From: an uncultured Burkholderiales bacterium
GTDB taxonomy: Bacteria > Pseudomonadota > Gammaproteobacteria > Burkholderiales > Burkholderiaceae_C
DNA: 64,000 nt
Assembly (NCBI GenBank): GCA_937927685.1
Contig: CALBSC010000072.1
Coordinates: 1 to 64,000 of the forward strand
Direction: 5' to 3'
Part shown: positions 7,976 through 16,714 of the stretch, one piece after another
Position numbering within the stretch: the stretch's first letter is position 1
Layout of the letters: each line of letters opens with the position of its first letter
Notes under the pieces: generated by a model
Databases searched by the model: none
What the model saw: the letters and a program-made list of their open reading frames with translations, nothing else
Told to the model about the DNA's origin: nothing
Translations under genes and position numbers: made by a program

Positions 7976-8897
7976 ATGGGGGCGCCAGACCTTCGCGCAC
8001 GGTCGGGTAGCGCAAGCGCAGGCGCAACTCGCGCTGCATGCGGGTGTTGTCAAGACGGCGCGATTCGCTCATGAAGCTCAGGAGCATCAGGGGCAGCGTG
8101 TCCTCGGCGGCTTGGCGGGGCACACGCGTCGGGCGGGGAAGTTGATACAGATCCGCGGCCAGGTCGAAATAATCGCCCATGCGCAGATCGGTGTTGTCAG
8201 ACACCTGCACCACGCGCTGGGCGCGCGTGCGCCACAAGGCCAGGTCACAGGCCCGCGCCAGATCATCGGCATGGATGTGGTTGGTGAAGACATCGTCCTC
8301 GCGTTGCAGCACCGGTGTGCCGCGCAGCAGTCGCTCGCGCGGCGTGCCACCCACGCGGTCAGGCGCATAGATGCCGGGAATGCGCAAGATGAGCGCGCGT
8401 GCATCGCCCGCCTGACGGCGGCCCCAGTGCCGCACCGCGTCCTCGGCATCGACACGGCGCAGGGCGCGTCGGGTGAAAGGTGCCACCGGTCGCGATTCAC
8501 GCACCCACGCACCTTGGCAATCGCCATACACACCACTGGTGGACCCGTAGACCAACGCGCGGGGCGGCGATCGAAGCGACAAGGCCGCCAGCAACGCATG
8601 CGTGCGGGGGTCATCCAGGCCCTCGCCGGGCGGGGGGGCCAGGTGCAACACACGGGTCGCCAGTCCGGCCAGCCGCCGCAGGCTGGCTGGATCATCCAGA
8701 TTGCCCACCAGCGGCACCACGCCCAACGCCCGCAAGGCATCGCAGCGCGCTGCTGAGGACGTCAGGGCCAGCACGCGCGCACGACCAGCCAGCGGCTTGG
8801 CCACGCGCTGACCCACGTCACCGCAGCCCACGATCAGGACGCGTTCGCGTCGGAAGCGGGCAGGCAAGGCGCCTAGAGGGGTCTGGTTTGAGGGCAC
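7974..8897 (-). CDS. NAD(P)-binding extended-SDR epimerase-like protein (YeeZ type)
   Basis: Cytoplasmic Rossmann-fold protein of about 307 residues. The dinucleotide motif VLIVGCGDVGQRVAKPL appears near residue 20, and YGSTSGVYGDCQGAWV corresponds to the SDR active-site strand. I did not find a convincing catalytic YxxxK in the expected place, so enzymatic activity is uncertain, as for E. coli YeeZ. The annotated start is GTG; a start closer to the Rossmann strand is possible. It is divergent from the 2Fe-2S reductase gene, 57 nt away. Confidence 0.88.
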   Translation of the reverse strand: MPSNQTPLGALPARFRRERVLIVGCGDVGQRVAKPLAGRARVLALTSSAARCDALRALGVVPLVGNLDDPASLRRLAGLATRVLHLAPPPGEGLDDPRTHALLAALSLRSPPRALVYGSTSGVYGDCQGAWVRESRPVAPFTRRALRRVDAEDAVRHWGRRQAGDARALILRIPGIYAPDRVGGTPRERLLRGTPVLQREDDVFTNHIHADDLARACDLALWRTRAQRVVQVSDNTDLRMGDYFDLAADLYQLPRPTRVPRQAAEDTLPLMLLSFMSESRRLDNTRMQRELRLRLRYPTVREGLAPP

Positions 8898-8954
8898 AAT
8901 TCAGTGGTTGGCAGTCGAACTGCCGTGTGTTGAGAACCCCAAGGATACCGAAAG

Positions 8955-9989
8955 ATGAGTTTCAAGATCAGCGTGCAGCCCAGCGGGCGCGAGTTTGATG
9001 CCCAGTCCGATGAAACCCTGCTCGCCGCTGGCCTGCGCCAGGGCATCGGCTTGCCCTATGGCTGCAAGGATGGCGCCTGCGGGTCGTGCAAGTGCAAAAA
9101 GATCTCCGGCTCGGTGGTGCACGGCGACCACCAGGCCAAGGCGCTGAGCGCAGATGAGGAGGCGCAGGGCTTTGTGCTCACCTGCTGCGCCACCGCCACC
9201 AGCGATGTGGTGCTCGAATCGCGTCAGGTGGTCGAGGCGGGGCAATACCCCATCCGCAAGATGCCTGCGCGCGTGCTCTCGCTCGACCGCGTCTCGCACG
9301 ACGTGATGATCGTTCGCCTGCAACTGCCGGCCAGCGAGACCTTTCCGTTTCATGCCGGCCAGTACCTCGACGTGCTGCTGCGCGACGGTTCGCGCCGCAG
9401 TTACTCGATGGGCAATGCGCCGCACACGCTCGGCACCCCCCCGGTGGTGGACCTGCACATCCGCCATCTCCCGGGCGGCCTCTTCACCGACCAGGTATTC
9501 AGCACGCTGAAGGTCAAGGACATTGTGCGCATTGAAGCGCCCCAAGGCAGTTTCTTCCTGCGGGAAGACTCGGACAAGCCCATCGTGCTGCTGGCCTCGG
9601 GCACCGGCTTTGCACCCATCAAGGCCATCCTGGAGCACATGCAGGCCAAAGGCATCACCCGACCGGCGACGCTCTACTGGGGCGGCCGTCGTCCGGGCGA
9701 CCTGTATCTGGACGACTGGGTGCAGGCGCAGTGCCGCCAGATGCCGCAACTGCGCTATGTGCCGGTGGTGTCGGACGCCCAGCCCGAGGATGGCTGGAGT
9801 GGCCGCACCGGGTTCGTGCATCTGGCCGTGTTGCAGGACTTGCCTGACCTGTCGGGCCATGAGGTGTACGCCTGCGGCGTGCCCGTGATGGTGGACTCGG
9901 CCAAGCGCGATTTCGTGGCCCAGGCCCGGTTGCCCGAGGAGGCGTTCTTCGCCGACTCGTTCACCAGCGAAGCCGACAAGGCCGCCTGA
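8955..9989 (+). CDS. 2Fe-2S ferredoxin-flavin reductase (AscD/CDP-6-deoxy-glucoseen reductase-like)
   Basis: A 344-residue electron-transfer protein. Residues 1-90 form a plant-type ferredoxin domain (C37, C42, C45 in YGCKDGACGSCKCKK, fourth ligand C77 or C78 in LTCCAT); residues 100-200 an FAD domain (RSYSMGNAP); residues 205-340 an NAD(P)H domain (LLASGTGFAPIKAILEH). The layout passes electrons NAD(P)H-FAD-2Fe2S to a partner. Family members are often named after AscD of dideoxysugar synthesis, but no sugar genes are nearby, so that name should not be taken as function. SD AAGGA precedes the ATG. Confidence 0.93.
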   Translation: MSFKISVQPSGREFDAQSDETLLAAGLRQGIGLPYGCKDGACGSCKCKKISGSVVHGDHQAKALSADEEAQGFVLTCCATATSDVVLESRQVVEAGQYPIRKMPARVLSLDRVSHDVMIVRLQLPASETFPFHAGQYLDVLLRDGSRRSYSMGNAPHTLGTPPVVDLHIRHLPGGLFTDQVFSTLKVKDIVRIEAPQGSFFLREDSDKPIVLLASGTGFAPIKAILEHMQAKGITRPATLYWGGRRPGDLYLDDWVQAQCRQMPQLRYVPVVSDAQPEDGWSGRTGFVHLAVLQDLPDLSGHEVYACGVPVMVDSAKRDFVAQARLPEEAFFADSFTSEADKAA

Positions 9990-10072
9990 TCGGCCTGGTT
10001 CCTCGGACCGCTTCCCCAGCACGGGCCGGCTGACGCCTTCATGAACAAGCAGCACTTTCGGAGTCCTTCGGC

Positions 10073-11086
10073 ATGCCTTTGAGTTCCCCCCCATTCACGC
10101 CACGCCGCCGACAGGTGCTGCGCTCGCTGGCAGCACTGGGCAGCCTGGGCCCCGTTGGCCTGCTGGCCCAGCCCATCATGGGCACCAGCGCCAGACCCAT
10201 CCGCCTGGTGGTGCCCTATGCCGCCGGTGGACCCATCGACGTCACCGCGCGCTGGCTGGCCGAGCGGGTGCGCGACACCTTGGGCACCGTGGTCATTGAC
10301 AACCGTCCCGGCGCTGGCGGCAACCTGGGCGTCGATCTGGTGGCCAAGGCCACACCGGATGGACACACCCTCGGTATCTCGGCCGTCGCCACGCACGCCA
10401 TCAACCCCTGGTTGTTCAGCCGCATGCCATTTGACGCCGCGCGCGATTTCGCCCCGATCACCCAGATCCTGCGCGTGCCCAATGTGCTGGTCATGAACGC
10501 GCAAACCGCGGAGCGACTCGACATCCGATCCTTCCAGGATCTCATCACCTACGCGCGGTCGCATCCGGGTCAGCTCAACTACGGCTCGGGGGGCAACGGC
10601 AGTGCCGGACACCTGGCGGGCGAAATGTTCAAGAAAGCGGCGGGCATCTTCGCGGTGCACATTCCGTACAACGGCGGCAACCCGGCTCAGCTGGCCCTGC
10701 TGTCGGGGCAAGTGGACTTCAACATCGACAACCTGGCCACGGCCGCCCCCAACATCCGCGCGGGCAAGCTCAAGGCCCTGGCGGTGACCACCGCCAGGCG
10801 CTCCAGCGTGTTGCCGGATGTACCGGCGATGGCCGACGTGCTGCCGGGTCTGGAAATCGACACCTGGTGGGGACTGGTGGCTCCTGCGGCCACGCCGGCA
10901 GACGTGATCCAGCGCCTGCATCAGGCCTTTGCCACCGCCCTGAATGATCCGCAGACGCGCGCGCGGTTCGCCCAGTTGATGGCCGAGCCGGTGGTGAATG
11001 CCCCCGCAGCCTTTGGCGAGTTCATGGCCAGCGAGCGCGCCAAGTACGAGAAAGTCGTGAAGGCCAGCGGCGCCCGCGTGGACTGA
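10073..11086 (+). CDS. Bug/TctC-family periplasmic solute-binding protein (orphan 3)
   Basis: A 337-residue binding protein. The N-terminus TPRRRQVLRSLAALGSLG has paired arginines before a hydrophobic stretch and may be a Tat-type signal, unlike the other Bug proteins here. The mature part shows RPIRLVVPYAAGGPIDVTAR, DNRPGAGGNLGVD and HIPYNGGNPAQLALLSGQV. It ends 7 nt from the convergent stop of livF. It could in principle serve a partner system elsewhere; it is not a LivJ/K-type binding protein, so it is unlikely to feed the neighbouring liv permease. Confidence 0.93.
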   Translation: MPLSSPPFTPRRRQVLRSLAALGSLGPVGLLAQPIMGTSARPIRLVVPYAAGGPIDVTARWLAERVRDTLGTVVIDNRPGAGGNLGVDLVAKATPDGHTLGISAVATHAINPWLFSRMPFDAARDFAPITQILRVPNVLVMNAQTAERLDIRSFQDLITYARSHPGQLNYGSGGNGSAGHLAGEMFKKAAGIFAVHIPYNGGNPAQLALLSGQVDFNIDNLATAAPNIRAGKLKALAVTTARRSSVLPDVPAMADVLPGLEIDTWWGLVAPAATPADVIQRLHQAFATALNDPQTRARFAQLMAEPVVNAPAAFGEFMASERAKYEKVVKASGARVD

Positions 11087-11093
11087 CCAAGGG

Positions 11094-11825
11094 TCAATGC
11101 CCCAGGTACGCCGCCTGTACCTTGGGGTCATCCAGCAACGCAGCGGCCGGGCCGGAGAGCGTGATCTCGCCCGACTCCATCACATACCCGCGTTGCGCGA
11201 GCTTGAGCGCGCGACTGGCGTTTTGCTCCACCAGCAGCAGCGTGACGCCCTCGGCCGCCACTTGCGCGATCACCTCGAAAATGCGGTCCACCATCAAGGG
11301 GGACAAGCCCATCGAGGGCTCGTCGAGCAGCAACATGCGCGGGCGGCTCATCAGGGCGCGGCCCATGGCGAGCATTTGCTGTTCGCCCCCGGAGAGGGTG
11401 CCGGCCAGTTGCGCGCGGCGCTCCTGCAGGCGTGGGAACAGGCCATACATCCGCTCGATGTCAGCGGCGATGTCTGCCGTGTCGTCGCGCTGGTAAGCGC
11501 CCATCTGCAGGTTTTCCAGGACCGTCATGCGGGCAAAGACACCGCGTCCTTCGGGCACCATCGCCAGCCCCTGCCCCACCAGGTTCCAGGGACCCTGGTC
11601 CGTCAACGACTGCCCCCGGTAGCGCACCTCACCGGCGGAGGGCAGCAAGCGGGTCACCGCCTTCATGGTGGTGGTTTTGCCGGCGCCGTTGGAGCCGATC
11701 AGGCACACCAGTTCACCGGGCATGACTTCAAAGCTCACGCCCTTCACGGCCTGGATGCCGCCGTAGGACACCTGCAAATCGCGCACCGACAGCAAGGGCT
11801 CCGGATTCCTGGGAAGGGTGCTCAT
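11094..11825 (-). CDS. livF: Branched-chain amino acid ABC transporter ATP-binding protein LivF
   Basis: Cytoplasmic ATPase of the HAAT-type ABC importer (243 residues). Walker A GSNGAGKTT is near residue 40, signature LSGGEQQ near 140, Walker B MLLLDEPSMGLSP follows, and the LivF-typical MVPEGRGVF is present. Last gene of the livHMGF operon, starting one base after the livG stop codon. Substrates of this family include Leu/Ile/Val but also urea, amides and aromatic acids. Confidence 0.95.
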   Translation of the reverse strand: MSTLPRNPEPLLSVRDLQVSYGGIQAVKGVSFEVMPGELVCLIGSNGAGKTTTMKAVTRLLPSAGEVRYRGQSLTDQGPWNLVGQGLAMVPEGRGVFARMTVLENLQMGAYQRDDTADIAADIERMYGLFPRLQERRAQLAGTLSGGEQQMLAMGRALMSRPRMLLLDEPSMGLSPLMVDRIFEVIAQVAAEGVTLLLVEQNASRALKLAQRGYVMESGEITLSGPAAALLDDPKVQAAYLGH

Positions 11826-11826
11826 C

Positions 11827-12600
11827 TCAATGTCCTCCGGCGCCCAGGTAGGCCTCGATCACGCGTTCATTGCGCTGCACCTCGGCGGGCAGCCCTTCGG
11901 CAATGCAGCGCCCCTCATCCAGCACGGTCACGCGGTCGCACAAGCCCATGACGAGTTTCACGTCGTGTTCAATCAGCAGCACCGTGCGCCCGTCCTGGCG
12001 AATGCGGTCGATCAGCTCGCGCAACTGAATTTTTTCGGTGGCATTCATGCCAGCCGCCGGTTCGTCCAAGGCCAGCAGCAGCGGTTCGGTGGCGAGGGCG
12101 CGGGCAATTTCCAGTCGGCGCTGGTCACCATAACTCAGGGTGCGGGATTTCTGCGCGGCGAGGTGCTCGATGCCCACATAGCGCAACCAGTGACGGGCCG
12201 CCTCTTCGATGGCGGCCTCTTCTTGCCGAAAAGCCGCCGTGCGCCACAGTGCGCCCCAGACCCCGGAACGGGTGCGCACATGACGCCCCACCATCACGTT
12301 TTCCAAGGCGGTCATGTCGGCAAACAGGCGGATGTTCTGAAACGTGCGCGCGATACCTGCACGGGCCACCCAGTGCACGGCGGTGGGTTCGTACGGATTG
12401 CCCGCCAAGACAAATCGACCGCTGTCAGGCGCATATAAGCCGGTGATGACATTGAAGAAGGTGGTCTTGCCGGCGCCGTTGGGGCCAATCAGTCCATAGA
12501 CCTGGCCCGGCTGTATGCACAGCCTCACCTCGCTCAGCGCCTGCAAGCCGCCAAAGCGCTTGGAGATGCCCGACACATCGAGCAAGGGCGTCGAACTCAT
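11827..12600 (-). CDS. livG: Branched-chain amino acid ABC transporter ATP-binding protein LivG
   Basis: Second ATPase of the importer, 257 residues from MSSTPLL. Walker A GPNGAGKTTFFNVITG, a variant signature LSYGDQRRLEIARAL (LSYGDQ rather than LSGGQ is usual for LivG) and Walker B LLALDEPAAGMN are visible. Its ATG overlaps the livM stop by four bases (ATGA), and livF follows immediately. An earlier in-frame start is available but would run into livM. Confidence 0.95.
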   Translation of the reverse strand: MSSTPLLDVSGISKRFGGLQALSEVRLCIQPGQVYGLIGPNGAGKTTFFNVITGLYAPDSGRFVLAGNPYEPTAVHWVARAGIARTFQNIRLFADMTALENVMVGRHVRTRSGVWGALWRTAAFRQEEAAIEEAARHWLRYVGIEHLAAQKSRTLSYGDQRRLEIARALATEPLLLALDEPAAGMNATEKIQLRELIDRIRQDGRTVLLIEHDVKLVMGLCDRVTVLDEGRCIAEGLPAEVQRNERVIEAYLGAGGH

Positions 12601-13685
12601 GCGCGCCCCTCCCCGCCTGGCGGGTTGGCCGGCACACCCTGCTCGGGTGCCGGCCACAGACCACGCGGGCGCCAGAGCATGACCAGAATCATGGCCAGTG
12701 CAATCAGGAGTTGACGCAGGATGGCTGGGTCCAGCCGGCCATCGGTCATGGCCATCAGGGGTCCCACGGTGTAGCGCAACACCTCCGGCAGCGCCGACAG
12801 CAACACGGCGCCCAGGATCACGCCGGGCAAGTGGCCCAGCCCCCCCAGCACCACCATGGCCACGATCATCACGGACTCCATCAGGCTGAAGGATTCGGGC
12901 GACACAAACCCCTGGAAGGAGGCAAACAGCGTGCCTGACACACCGCCCAGCGTGGCACCCATGCCAAAAGCCAACAGCTTCAGGTTGCGCGTGTCGATGC
13001 CCATGGCGCGCGCGGCAATTTCATCCTCGCGAATGGCCATCCACGCCCGTCCGATGCGCGAGGTCTCCAGACGGTGCGAAAACACCACCGCCAGCGCCAC
13101 CAGCAGCAGGAACAGGTAGTAATACAGGGTGACCGATGGCAGTTCGATGAACCCCAGGTCCAGCCGGCGCGACAAGGGATGGCCAAACACCGTCACCGGA
13201 TCGATCGCGCCCAGCCCCTTGGGACCGTTGGTGAGGTTGACGGGTTGATCCAGGTTGTTGAGGAACACGCGGATGATCTCGCCAAACCCCAGCGTCACGA
13301 TCGCCAGGTAGTCACCGCGCAGTTTCAGCGTGGGGGCACCCAGCAACACCCCCAGCAGCCCCGCCGATGCGGCCGCCGCCGGGATGACCAGCCACAGGGG
13401 CGTGTGCAGTCCCCCGGGCAGCACCACCGCCAGCCACTCGAAGGTTTCCATCAAGTGCGGCGAAGCCAGCAAGGCATACAGGTAGGCGCCCACCGCAAAA
13501 AACGCGACATAGCCCAGGTCCAACAACCCCGCGTAGCCCACCACGATGTTCAAGCCCACGGCCAGCAGCACGTACAGCAAGGCGGTGTCGGCAATGCGCA
13601 CCCAACCATTGCCCACTTGCTGCAACAGCAAGGGCAGCACACACAAGGCCAGCAACCACAGCACCCAGCGACGAAGGGAGTTCAT
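12597..13685 (-). CDS. livM: Branched-chain amino acid ABC transporter permease LivM
   Basis: Inner-membrane permease of 362 residues with about eight to ten hydrophobic segments. The family motif GYAGLLDLGYVAFFAVGAY is at the N-terminal side, and the EAA-like loop near RAMGIDTRNLKLLAFGMGA contacts the ATPases. ATG 13685 is chosen over an upstream in-frame codon because GAGGAG precedes it by seven bases. The C-terminal 30 residues (after RPRGLWPAPE) are hydrophilic. Confidence 0.94.
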   Translation of the reverse strand: MNSLRRWVLWLLALCVLPLLLQQVGNGWVRIADTALLYVLLAVGLNIVVGYAGLLDLGYVAFFAVGAYLYALLASPHLMETFEWLAVVLPGGLHTPLWLVIPAAAASAGLLGVLLGAPTLKLRGDYLAIVTLGFGEIIRVFLNNLDQPVNLTNGPKGLGAIDPVTVFGHPLSRRLDLGFIELPSVTLYYYLFLLLVALAVVFSHRLETSRIGRAWMAIREDEIAARAMGIDTRNLKLLAFGMGATLGGVSGTLFASFQGFVSPESFSLMESVMIVAMVVLGGLGHLPGVILGAVLLSALPEVLRYTVGPLMAMTDGRLDPAILRQLLIALAMILVMLWRPRGLWPAPEQGVPANPPGGEGRA

Positions 13686-13696
13686 GGGGGTTCTCC

Positions 13697-14626
13697 TCAA
13701 GCCCGATCCGCAACCCGCTCGCCCAGCAGGCCGGAAGGCCTGAGGGTGAGCATGAGGATCAGCACCAGGAACGCAAAAATATCGGCATAGTGGCTGCCCA
13801 GCACACCGCCGGTGAGGTCACCGATGTAGCCCGAACCGATCGACTCGATCAAGCCCAGCAGCAAGCCGCCCACCACCGCGCCCGCGAGGTTGCCAATGCC
13901 CCCGAACACCGCCGCCGTGAAGGCCTTGAGCCCCGGCAGGAATCCCATCGCGTGCTGAACCGTGCCGTAGTTCAGGGCCCACATCACGCCGGCAATGGCG
14001 GCCAGCACGGCGCCGATGATGAAGGTGGCGGAGATGACCGCATCGGGTCGCACCCCCATCAGGCTGGCCACACGTGGGTTCTCGGCGGTGGCGCGCATGG
14101 CGCGGCCGAGCCGGGTGGCATGCACCAGCCACATCAGCACCGCCAGCGCACACGCGGTGACCACCAGGATCATGATCTGCACCGGCGTGATCACCGCCCC
14201 GGCGATGTCAAAGGGCGTGGTGGGCAGCAGCGCGGGATAGGCTTTGTAGTTGGGCTTCCAGAGGATCATGGCCAGCGTCTGCAGCAGGATGGAGACCCCG
14301 ATGGCGGTGATCAGCGGCGCGAGCTTGGGCGCATTGCGCAAGGGCCGATAGGCCAGTTTTTCAATGGTGAAGTTGAGGGTGGCCGACACGACGCAGGCCA
14401 CCACCAGCGAGATCACGAGCATCACCGGACCGGACAATCCGGGGGCCACGTCTTGCAACCACATCACCACGGTCCAACTGGTGAGCGCCCCCACCATGAG
14501 TACCTCGCCATGGGCAAAGTTGATCAGGTTGATGATGCCGTACACCATGGTGTAGCCCAATGCCACGAGGGCGTACATGCTGCCCAGTACCAGGCCATTG
14601 ATCACCTGTTGCAGCAGGATGTCCAT
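13697..14626 (-). CDS. livH: Branched-chain amino acid ABC transporter permease LivH
   Basis: First gene of the liv operon; a 309-residue inner-membrane permease. Typical starts are MDxLLQQVINGLVLGSMYALVALGYTMVYG, matched here at residues 1-30 in pattern, followed by INFAHGEVLMVGA. The companion livM begins 11 nt downstream. A -10-like GACAAT lies on the minus strand in the 67-nt gap before rarA. No livJ/livK periplasmic binding protein precedes or follows the operon within the window. Confidence 0.95.
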   Translation of the reverse strand: MDILLQQVINGLVLGSMYALVALGYTMVYGIINLINFAHGEVLMVGALTSWTVVMWLQDVAPGLSGPVMLVISLVVACVVSATLNFTIEKLAYRPLRNAPKLAPLITAIGVSILLQTLAMILWKPNYKAYPALLPTTPFDIAGAVITPVQIMILVVTACALAVLMWLVHATRLGRAMRATAENPRVASLMGVRPDAVISATFIIGAVLAAIAGVMWALNYGTVQHAMGFLPGLKAFTAAVFGGIGNLAGAVVGGLLLGLIESIGSGYIGDLTGGVLGSHYADIFAFLVLILMLTLRPSGLLGERVADRA

Positions 14627-14693
14627 GTTGAGATGTGAGTGGTCAGGTTGAGTGGTGGCAATTGTCGAGCGTCAGGTGAAGCACCCGGCCGTG

Positions 14694-16061
14694 TCAGCGC
14701 GAGCTGCCCTCTGCGCCCGCTTCATCGTCCAGGCGTCGCAAAAACGCCATTTTCTCCGCAATCTTGATCTCCAGGCCGCGCGAGACGGGTTGATACCAGC
14801 GGGGATGTTCCATGCCATCGGGAAAGTAGGTTTCGCCCGCTGCATAGCCATGGGGTTCGTCATGGGCATAGCGGTAGGCGTGGCCGTAGCCCAGTTCCTT
14901 CATCAGGCGGGTGGGCGCGTTGCGCAGGTGCACGGGCACCTCGCGGCTCTGGTCCTGGCGCACGAAGGCGCGTGCCTGGTTGTAGGCGTTGTAGCCCGCA
15001 TTGCTCTTGGGAGCCAGGGCCAGGTAGATCACCGCCTGCCCCAGCGCCAGTTCGCCCTCGGGCGAACCCAGCCGCTCGAACGTCAGGGCCGCATCGTTGG
15101 CGAGTTGCATGGCCCGCGGATCGGCCAGGCCAATGTCTTCCCAGGCCATGCGCACGATGCGGCGTGACAGGTAGCGTGGATCGGCGCCCCCGTCGAGCAT
15201 GCGGCACAGCCAGTAGAGCGAGGCATCCGGGTCGGAGCCGCGCACCGATTTGTGCAACGCCGAGATCTGGTCGTAGAAGTGGTCGCCCCCTTTGTCGAAA
15301 CGGCGCGCATTGAGGGTGAGGGCCTCTTGGACAAACGTGGCATCCACCTGCATGCGCCCGAGCGTGCGCGCGGCCGTGTGACATTGCTCCAGCAGGTTCA
15401 GCATGCGACGGGCATCACCGTCGGCGTAGCCCACCAGGGTGTCCAGGGCCGCGTCATCGATCTCCAGATCGGTCAGCACCTGGGCATGGGCCCGCTGCCA
15501 CAGCCGCTTGAGTTCATCCGCCGTCAGGGGCTTGAGCACATAAACCTGCGCACGCGAGAGCAAGGCCGAGTTCACTTCGAATGACGGGTTCTCGGTGGTG
15601 GCACCAATGAAGGTGATGAGACCCGATTCGGCATAGGGCAGCAGGGCATCCTGCTGCGACTTGTTGAAGCGGTGAATCTCATCGACGAACAACAAGGTGG
15701 CGCGGCCCCTGGCCAGCGATTGCTGGGCCTGCTCGATCGCGGCGCGGATGTCCTTCACCCCGGAAAACACCGCCGACAGCGCGATGAACTCCGCATCAAA
15801 ACTCTGCGCCGTGAGCCGCGCCAGCGTGGTTTTGCCCACCCCGGGCGGGCCCCACAAAATCATGGAGTGCGGCTTGCCCGACTGGAAGGCCAGGCGCAAG
15901 GGCTTGCCCTCCCCCATCAGGTGGGACTGACCGATCACCTCGTCGAGGGTGCGCGGACGCAAGGCCTCGGCCAGCGGCGGCGTGGGGGGTTCGCGCCCGA
16001 ACAAGTCGTCGTGGGTCGACCCGGGCCCGCCCGCCAGCCCTGCCGCGTCGGCTCGGCTCAT
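14694..16061 (-). CDS. rarA: Replication-associated recombination protein A (AAA+ ATPase)
   Basis: Cytoplasmic AAA+ ATPase (455 residues) acting at stalled replication forks and interacting with SSB. Walker A GPPGVGKTT is at residues 71-79, Walker B FVDEIHRFNKSQQD at about 125-138, sensor 1 at GATTENPSF, followed by the MgsA/WHIP C-terminal tetramerisation domain (KSVRGSDPDASLYW; PEGELALGQA). Its ATG overlaps the lolA stop codon by four bases. The ftsK-lolA-rarA order is widely conserved in proteobacteria. Confidence 0.96.
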   Translation of the reverse strand: MSRADAAGLAGGPGSTHDDLFGREPPTPPLAEALRPRTLDEVIGQSHLMGEGKPLRLAFQSGKPHSMILWGPPGVGKTTLARLTAQSFDAEFIALSAVFSGVKDIRAAIEQAQQSLARGRATLLFVDEIHRFNKSQQDALLPYAESGLITFIGATTENPSFEVNSALLSRAQVYVLKPLTADELKRLWQRAHAQVLTDLEIDDAALDTLVGYADGDARRMLNLLEQCHTAARTLGRMQVDATFVQEALTLNARRFDKGGDHFYDQISALHKSVRGSDPDASLYWLCRMLDGGADPRYLSRRIVRMAWEDIGLADPRAMQLANDAALTFERLGSPEGELALGQAVIYLALAPKSNAGYNAYNQARAFVRQDQSREVPVHLRNAPTRLMKELGYGHAYRYAHDEPHGYAAGETYFPDGMEHPRWYQPVSRGLEIKIAEKMAFLRRLDDEAGAEGSSR

Positions 16062-16714
16062 GGCCGGATCACCTCGACGTTGCGCGGCGGCGTGAACTGG
16101 AACGCGGTCGTCCCCAGCCCGGGCGGATTGATCTCGGTGCGGGTGAACTGCAACAGCGAGCGCTGCCCCATGGCGTCGATGATTTCCAGGCGCTCGAGCG
16201 CCACACCGCGTTCGCCGGGTCGCAGCCCCACACGCAGGCTTTGCACACCCGCTTCGCGGGCTCGCGGTGTGGCCTGCACCCAGTGCAACCCGTCTTGCTC
16301 GGGTTGGGCCAGCAGTTGGAAATCGCGTTGCAAGGCGGTCAGGTCGGTGGCGGCCGCAATCAGGGCCACGGGGGTGGAGGCCAGAGCCTTGTCCTGGGCA
16401 CGTGCCGTCACCTGGGCCAGATCGACGTCATACACCCACAAGGTGGTGCCATCACCCACCAGCTGCTGGGGATAAGGACGCAGGTATTCGAAACGGAAAC
16501 GGGCCGGGCGCTGAAAGGAAAATAACCCGCTGGAGATTTTGGGTCGTTGTGCCTGCCCATCGCGCGGGGGCAGTTGCACGGTCTGTGTGAACTCGGCGCG
16601 CGCGCTGCGCGTGTTTTGCAAGAACTGTCCCAGGGTGTCGAGGCTGTCGGCACGGGCAGCGCCGCAGCAGGCCAGCGCCAGGGCAAACAATACCGGGACG
16701 ACCGCTCGCTTCAT
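16058..16714 (-). CDS. lolA: Outer-membrane lipoprotein carrier protein
   Basis: Periplasmic chaperone that accepts lipoproteins from LolCDE and delivers them to LolB. The 218-residue precursor has a Sec signal peptide (MKRAVVPVLFALALACC, cleavage probably after ARA at residue 22). The beta-barrel motifs ARAEFTQTV, SGLFSFQRPARFRFEY and LVGDGTTLWVYDVDL are diagnostic. It overlaps ftsK and rarA by four bases on each side, so the three genes are translationally coupled. lolC and lolD lie about 23 kb away in the same window. Confidence 0.95.
   Translation of the reverse strand: MKRAVVPVLFALALACCGAARADSLDTLGQFLQNTRSARAEFTQTVQLPPRDGQAQRPKISSGLFSFQRPARFRFEYLRPYPQQLVGDGTTLWVYDVDLAQVTARAQDKALASTPVALIAAATDLTALQRDFQLLAQPEQDGLHWVQATPRAREAGVQSLRVGLRPGERGVALERLEIIDAMGQRSLLQFTRTEINPPGLGTTAFQFTPPRNVEVIRP

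Noticed and set aside
8955..9989. Assigning the reductase to dideoxysugar biosynthesis
   Set aside because: No sugar nucleotide genes (dehydratase, aminotransferase) near; homology is to the general ferredoxin-flavin layout.
13074..13790. Gln/His/Arg-rich 238-codon ORF antisense to livM
   Set aside because: Shadow of the permease gene; typical composition of reverse-frame translation of hydrophobic codons.
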